From Clostridiales bacterium (GTDB lineage Bacteria; Bacillota; Clostridia; Oscillospirales; Oscillospiraceae), in NCBI GenBank assembly GCA_021201515.1, contig JAJQET010000221.1, forward strand, positions 1 through 8,354: a stretch of DNA of 8,354 nucleotides, written 5' to 3'. The notes below the pieces were generated by a model. It was given only the letters and a program-made list of their open reading frames with translations, did no database searches and was not told the origin of the DNA. Below, one piece after another: positions 5,804-8,354 of this stretch. Position 1 is the first letter of the stretch. Every line of letters begins with the position of its first letter. A program made the position numbers and the translations under genes.

Positions 5804-6226
5804 TCATTCTTCTTTCTGCCGCAGCCAGTCCCAAAGCTGCTTACACCAGTACACCACGCCGATCAGCACAAAACACAGCCCCGTACACAGGAAGGCGGCT
5901 CCGTTCACCAGCACGCCGCCTGTCATCAGCGCCTCATCCCAGACAAGGACGCTCATGACCAGAAGCAGGCCGCACAGAAGGGACACCGTCATACCGATTT
6001 TCCCGCCGGATGCCTGCACCCTTTCGTAAGCGTCCCGCAAAATCATCTGTGTGATGCAAACAGTGGCAGGGGGCCAGATGGCAAAGGTAAACAGCGTATA
6101 CGGTGCAAACGCCACGCCGTAGGTGGTCAGCAGGCACAATGCCCCGTCCGTCAAAATGCAGGCGAAGAAGCCCCACTGGAACGCCCTGCCCCGCTCCAGC
6201 CTCTGCCGTTCATCAAACTGTTCCAT
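5804..6226 (-). CDS. Small four-helix membrane protein of unknown function
   Basis: I do not recognise a characterised function. The 140-residue protein starts with a charged MEQFDERQRLERGRAF segment, then has four predicted membrane helices at about 17-39, 43-62, 78-97 and 107-128, and ends with the charged tail RQKEE, so both ends are probably cytoplasmic. There is no signal peptide or enzymatic motif. The start overlaps the stop codon of the upstream XRE regulator as TAATG, and GGGGAGG lies 7 bases upstream inside that gene, so translation is probably coupled. Pairs of a roughly 65-residue XRE repressor and a small membrane protein of this kind are common in clostridia; the family name (a DUF) could not be fixed without a search. 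Confidence 0.75.
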   Translation of the reverse strand: MEQFDERQRLERGRAFQWGFFACILTDGALCLLTTYGVAFAPYTLFTFAIWPPATVCITQMILRDAYERVQASGGKIGMTVSLLCGLLLVMSVLVWDEALMTGGVLVNGAAFLCTGLCFVLIGVVYWCKQLWDWLRQKEE

Positions 6227-6426
6227 TACGATTCCTCCCCAAACAGCTCATCCAGCGTCTTGCCCAGCACCTTGCAGATGGCCCGGCAGAGCTTGATGGT
6301 AGGATTGTAGGTGCCCTGCTCAATGGCGTTCATGGTCTGGCGGGAGATGCCCACGGCGGCGGCCAGCTGGGTCTGGGTCATATCCTTCTCCGCCCGGGCC
6401 ACCTTGATTGCGATGTTGCGTCCCAT
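6226..6426 (-). CDS. Small XRE-family HTH transcriptional regulator
   Basis: A 66-residue, single-domain DNA-binding protein of the Cro/C1 type, close to the YgzD/YozG-like group. MTQTQLAAAVGISRQTMNAIEQG (from 16) forms the helix-turn-helix, with ISRQTMNAIEQG as recognition helix, followed by PTIKLCRAICKVLGKTLDELF, the usual fourth and fifth helices. The frame is open from 6474, but the ATG at 6426 has AGGAGG 7 bases upstream and the family begins MxRNxI; the longer start would lie in the promoter. It is first in a two-gene operon with the membrane protein. The promoter carries CGACAAAA direct repeats, probably its own operator. Confidence 0.9.
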   Translation of the reverse strand: MGRNIAIKVARAEKDMTQTQLAAAVGISRQTMNAIEQGTYNPTIKLCRAICKVLGKTLDELFGEES

Positions 6427-6445
6427 CGTCCCACCTCCTACTGTG

Positions 6446-6474
6446 ATTCTAACATAGAGCCGACAAAATGTCAA
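6446..6474 (-). promoter_or_regulatory. Promoter of the XRE/membrane-protein operon
   Basis: On the minus strand TTGACA (6474-6469, perfect) and TAGAAT (6451-6446, 5/6) are 17 bases apart. Transcription would start near 6439, so the leader is only about a dozen bases and begins at the ribosome-binding site. Confidence 0.85.
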
Positions 6475-6489
6475 GTATATACGACAAAA
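6461..6489. repeat. CGACAAAA direct repeats flanking the -35 box
   Basis: CGACAAAA occurs at 6461-6468 and 6482-6489, 21 bases apart, two helical turns on the same face, with the -35 box between. The first copy also forms GACA-AAA-TGTC (6462-6472) with the -35, and GTATATAC (6475-6482) is a perfect palindrome between the copies. This fits an autoregulatory operator for the XRE protein. Confidence 0.5.
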
Positions 6490-6497
6490 ATCCAGAT

Positions 6498-6536
6498 AAA
6501 AATGGCAGACAGGGGGGGCATACCCGGCTGCCTGCC
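6498..6536 (-). terminator. Minus-strand intrinsic terminator upstream of the XRE operon
   Basis: On the minus strand the arm at 6536-6528 (GGCAGGCAG) pairs with CTGTCTGCC (6512-6504), with one G-U pair, and is followed by ATTTTT (6503-6498). On the plus strand the G-U becomes a mismatch and no T-run follows, so it points leftward. It would stop leftward transcription from the toxin/antisense region before it enters the XRE operon. Confidence 0.6.
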
Positions 6537-6576
6537 GCTGATTACGCGCTTTTCATGACCAATATGACGGAAATCC

Positions 6577-6605
6577 TTGCTTTTTGGAAAAAGTTGTGCT
6601 ATTCT
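6577..6605 (+). promoter_or_regulatory. Probable toxin mRNA promoter
   Basis: TTGCTT (6577-6582, 3/6) and TATTCT (6600-6605, 4/6) lie 17 bases apart, with TGC before the -10 giving an extended -10 element. The spacer holds CTTTTT-GG-AAAAAG. Transcription would start near 6612, leaving a leader of about 158 bases before the peptide gene. It is weaker than the opposing antisense promoter, as is usual for type I toxin loci. Confidence 0.5.
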
Positions 6606-6629
6606 GTTCATGGCGCTGTCCAATGCGGT

Positions 6630-6678
6630 GTTTGCAGTGTTAAGAAAATATGCCAGTGGCATATTTTTAACTGCAAAC
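6630..6678 (+). ncRNA. Long hairpin in the toxin mRNA leader
   Basis: The arm 6630-6654 folds back on 6658-6678: GTTTGCAGT/ACTGCAAAC, TAA/TTA and AAATATGCC/GGCATATTT pair exactly, 21 base pairs in all, with two 2-base bulges (6639-6640 and 6644-6645) on the 5' side and a 3-base loop. A second small hairpin, GCCAGC-TAT-GCTGGC, follows at 6682-6696. I take this as structured 5' leader of the toxin mRNA. It could be a separate element, as it is too regular to be chance. Confidence 0.5.
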
Positions 6679-6739
6679 TGAGCCAGCTATGCTGGCGAGG
6701 CTCACTAATCTGGGGCGCATTTTTGAAACCCTTAACAGG

Positions 6740-6861
6740 GTAACCGCCAACGCCGACGGGGGCTGCCCGATGAGTACGATGGAAGTATTGACTCTTTTCC
6801 TGGTTATTATCGGTGTTTGCAACCTGTTCATACAGATGTTAAACAAAAAGAAGTAACCGCC
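6740..6861 (+). repeat. GTAACCGCC direct repeats flanking the toxin gene
   Basis: GTAACCGCC occurs at 6740-6748, 21 bases before the toxin ATG, and again at 6853-6861 across its stop codon. Its complement GCGGTTAC lies at 6878-6885 in the same mRNA. The leftward antisense RNA copies the second repeat as GCGGTTAC and could therefore pair with either copy. This resembles the direct repeats used by the Fst/RNA II system of plasmid pAD1. Confidence 0.55.
6770..6856 (+). CDS. Putative type I toxin, holin-like hydrophobic peptide (28 aa)
   Basis: An ATG-to-TAA frame of 28 codons encoding a peptide that starts MSTMEVLTLF, runs as one hydrophobic helix (about 5-23) and ends in the basic tail NKKK. 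This is the pattern of the putative holin-like toxins of Firmicutes (typical start MSTYEALxLM, lysine-rich end), relatives of the TxpA/BsrG/Fst type I toxins that insert in the membrane. GGGGG (6758-6762) could serve as ribosome site, but it is locked in CGGG/CCCG (6757-6760 with 6766-6769) directly before the ATG, as expected for a toxin kept silent by mRNA folding. A convergent antisense RNA overlaps its 3' end. The gene is very small and would be missed by most gene callers. Homology is from memory, not a search. Confidence 0.65.
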   Translation: MSTMEVLTLFLVIIGVCNLFIQMLNKKK

Positions 6862-6888
6862 CCAGCCTACCAAGCGAGCGGTTACTTC
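6841..6888 (-). terminator. Terminator of the antisense RNA, overlapping the toxin stop codon
   Basis: On the minus strand GAAGTAACCGC (6888-6878) pairs exactly with GCGGTTACTTC (6860-6850) around a 17-base loop, then TTTTTGTTT follows (6849-6841). On the plus strand the same hairpin spans the toxin stop and is followed by ACGTAACAATT with no T-run, so it terminates only leftward transcripts. Confidence 0.85.
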
Positions 6889-6935
6889 ACGTAACAATTC
6901 TAGGGGGCTAACCGTTACCGGACAGCGCCCTCGTT
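6843..6935 (-). ncRNA. Antisense antitoxin RNA (about 93 nt)
   Basis: Predicted from its promoter (6942-6970) and terminator (6841-6888). The transcript starts near 6935 and runs leftward over the toxin stop codon, ending in the T-run that lies inside the last toxin codons. It is fully complementary to the 3' part of the toxin mRNA and carries GCGGTTAC, complementary also to the repeat just before the toxin start. It has no start codon with a good ribosome site. By analogy with type I systems it would block toxin translation or trigger mRNA decay. Confidence 0.6.
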
Positions 6936-6941
6936 ACATAT

Positions 6942-6970
6942 ATTATAAACTGGCTCAGCCGATTTGTCAA
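6942..6970 (-). promoter_or_regulatory. Perfect consensus promoter of the antisense RNA
   Basis: On the minus strand TTGACA (6970-6965) and TATAAT (6947-6942) are both perfect and separated by exactly 17 bases. It is the best promoter in the window, yet no open reading frame with a start lies downstream on that strand; only the short terminator-ended transcript does. Confidence 0.85.
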
Positions 6971-6997
6971 CCCCGGGCTCTGCCCCGGGGTATTTTT
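6971..6997 (+). terminator. Rightward terminator, likely end of the toxin mRNA
   Basis: CCCCGGG (6971-6977) pairs with CCCGGGG (6984-6990) around a 6-base loop, followed by TATTTTT (6991-6997). It would end a plus-strand transcript of about 385 bases beginning near 6612, which would then contain the whole antisense region. On the minus strand only TT follows, so it is a weak terminator for the acyl-CoA synthetase gene at best. Confidence 0.7.
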
Positions 6998-7027
6998 CGC
7001 GTTGAAAATGAAAATCCACCGGAACCG

Positions 7028-8354
7028 CTACCTCCCCACCTTATACCGCTTGATTTTAGCGGTAGCCGTCTTTTCAAAGGGCGTCTCCCGCACCACCAGC
7101 TTCTGAACGTGCTTGCAGGCGGGGAGGGTGGCGTTCATCTTCTCCAGCTTCTTCTGGATGCGGCGGGCCACCTCCTGCCGGGGGAGGTCGCTCTCCTCCG
7201 GGTACACCTCCGCTGTGATTTTACCCTCCCGCTCGTAGACCACCACTTCGCCCACCTCGCTGATGCGGGCCACATACTGCTCCAGCTCCTCCGGGGAGAC
7301 GTTTTCCCCGTTGGACAGGATGATGAGGTTCTTTTTCCGCCCGGTGATGAAGAGGAAGCCGTCCTTGTTCAGATAGCCCCGGTCGCCGGTGTGGAACCAG
7401 GGGCCTTCCATGACCTGGGCGGTGGCGGCAGGGTCGTTGTAATAGCCCAGCATGACCACCCTGCTGTCCACGCAGATCTCCCCCTCCCCTTTCTGGTCGG
7501 GATTGTCGATTTTGATCTGAACGCCGGGGAGCACCTGGCCCACGGAGCCGTCGCAGACCCAGTGGTTCCGGTTCACCGCCAGCACCGGGGAGCACTCCGT
7601 AATGCCGTAGCCGTTCAGAATCTCTATCCCCAGGCTGCGGAACTCCTTCACATAGCGGGGGTCCAGAGGTGCGCCGCCGCAGATGATATACTCCAGATTC
7701 CCGCCAAATTTGGACAGAACGCTGTCGAACAGCTCCCTCCGCCGGTCAACCCCCACCCTCCGCAGGGCATCGGACAGGCGCATTCCGCTGCGCAGCTTCT
7801 TCACCTGGCCCTGCTTCTCCGCAGTGCGCCAGATGGTCTTGGAAAAGGTCTCCACAAACAGGGGCACCAGGAACAAAATCTGGGGTTTGGCGATGGGCAC
7901 CTCCCGCATAAAGTTGGCCAGATTGCCACAGATGAAGATGGGGACGTGATAGTGAATGGGCATCATCACCGAGGTCACCAGGCCGAAGGCGTGGTGGAAG
8001 GGCAGCACCGCCATAGTGGGGCCGCCGGGGACGAAGTTCTGCACGGCGTAGTTGATGTCCGACACCATGTTGGTCTGGGAGAGCATGACCCCCTTGCTGA
8101 ACCCGGTGGAGCCGGAGGTGAAAAAGATGGTGCAGAGGGCATCAGGGTCGGTTTCCAGGGATTCAAAGTTGTACCTGTCCCGGCTCAAGTACTTCTGCCC
8201 TTTTTCCAGGGCCCTGGGCGCATCCTCCAGGGAGAAACAGCGCTTTTTCCGGCCAAAGGTCTGCTTGCAGAAGGTGGCCTTTGCCTCACACTGGGGGCTG
8301 TAAATCAGCCGATACGCGTCGCGCTGGCGCATCAGCAGGACGACCTCCAGTTTT
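7028..8354 (-). CDS. Acyl-CoA synthetase, AMP-binding family (N-terminus beyond window)
   Basis: The C-terminal 442 codons of an adenylate-forming enzyme. The frame stays open to the right edge, so the start and N-terminal part lie outside; the ATG at 8332 is internal. Such enzymes activate a carboxylic acid with ATP to an acyl-adenylate and transfer it to CoA. Counting from that internal ATG, motifs are the P-loop FTSGSTGFSKGV (71-82), the substrate-side PFHHAFG (111-117), A5 NGYGITECSP (240-249), A7 WFHTGDRGYLNKDGF (312-326), hinge GRKKNLI (331-337), and A10 EKTATAKIKRYK (420-431) with the catalytic lysine. The short C-terminus ends soon after A10 with no carrier domain. The length and motifs suggest a long- or medium-chain fatty-acid ligase; the substrate is inferred only. 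Confidence 0.9.
   Translation of the reverse strand, partial: KLEVVLLMRQRDAYRLIYSPQCEAKATFCKQTFGRKKRCFSLEDAPRALEKGQKYLSRDRYNFESLETDPDALCTIFFTSGSTGFSKGVMLSQTNMVSDINYAVQNFVPGGPTMAVLPFHHAFGLVTSVMMPIHYHVPIFICGNLANFMREVPIAKPQILFLVPLFVETFSKTIWRTAEKQGQVKKLRSGMRLSDALRRVGVDRRRELFDSVLSKFGGNLEYIICGGAPLDPRYVKEFRSLGIEILNGYGITECSPVLAVNRNHWVCDGSVGQVLPGVQIKIDNPDQKGEGEICVDSRVVMLGYYNDPAATAQVMEGPWFHTGDRGYLNKDGFLFITGRKKNLIILSNGENVSPEELEQYVARISEVGEVVVYEREGKITAEVYPEESDLPRQEVARRIQKKLEKMNATLPACKHVQKLVVRETPFEKTATAKIKRYKVGR

Noticed and set aside
6468..6743. Plus-strand frame of 91 codons across the toxin promoter and leader
   Set aside because: It begins inside the XRE promoter, has no ribosome site, and runs through hairpins; the predicted peptide shows no familiar pattern.
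6667..6897. Minus-strand frame of 76 codons opposite the toxin gene
   Set aside because: No ribosome site ahead of its ATG, and the antisense transcript predicted there ends at about 6843, before most of the frame.
6678..6958. CTGAGCCAG (6678-6686) and CTGGCTCAG (6950-6958) as possible ends of a small mobile element
   Set aside because: Only 9 bases match, no target-site duplication is seen, and the second copy lies within the antisense promoter spacer; chance is likely.
1..8354. CRISPR array, tRNA, rRNA, transposase or phage genes
   Set aside because: No regularly spaced repeats, no tRNA cloverleaf-like stretch and no integrase or transposase motif were found on reading both strands.

Overview
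The window looks like chromosome of a fairly GC-rich Gram-positive anaerobe, most likely a gut clostridium of the Oscillospiraceae type. The reasons are strong AGGAGG ribosome sites ahead of nearly every gene, sigma-A-type promoters with 17-base spacers, a Bacillus/Clostridium-type LexA box, the ruvC-ruvA-ruvB gene order, and a small XRE regulator coupled to a small membrane protein. The genus is an inference; no rRNA, tRNA or taxonomic marker is present.

Layout. (1) Positions 1-178: two perfect inverted repeats beyond the end of the ruv operon. (2) 179-2513, minus strand: the Holliday-junction operon ruvC-ruvA-ruvB, driven by a near-consensus promoter with a LexA-type SOS box in its spacer. 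(3) 2522-3038, plus strand: ridA (reactive enamine/imine deaminase), transcribed from a promoter that is a near mirror image of the ruvC promoter and ending at a strong terminator. (4) 3075-5740: a D-2-hydroxyacid dehydrogenase (minus), a divergent Crp/Fnr-family regulator (plus) and a downstream SDR oxidoreductase (plus). The shared 90-base dehydrogenase/regulator intergenic region holds a 16-base perfect palindrome placed like a class II activator site for the dehydrogenase. A related site overlaps the -35 box of the SDR promoter. I infer a small redox/fermentation regulon. (5) 5804-6489, minus strand: an XRE-type repressor and a four-helix membrane protein overlapping at TAATG. (6) 6497-6997: no large gene, but what reads as a complete type I toxin-antitoxin locus. 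It has a 28-residue hydrophobic holin-like peptide gene on the plus strand with a long structured leader, and a convergent antisense RNA of about 93 bases on the minus strand from a perfect TTGACA-17-TATAAT promoter. The antisense RNA ends at a hairpin that overlaps the toxin stop codon. (7) 7028-8354, minus strand: the C-terminal part of an adenylate-forming acyl-CoA synthetase whose start lies beyond the right edge.

The most interesting part is the unannotated-looking toxin/antisense RNA locus at 6577-6997, followed by the operator architecture around the Crp/Fnr regulator and the back-to-back symmetrical ruvC/ridA promoters. No mobile element, CRISPR array, tRNA or rRNA was seen.
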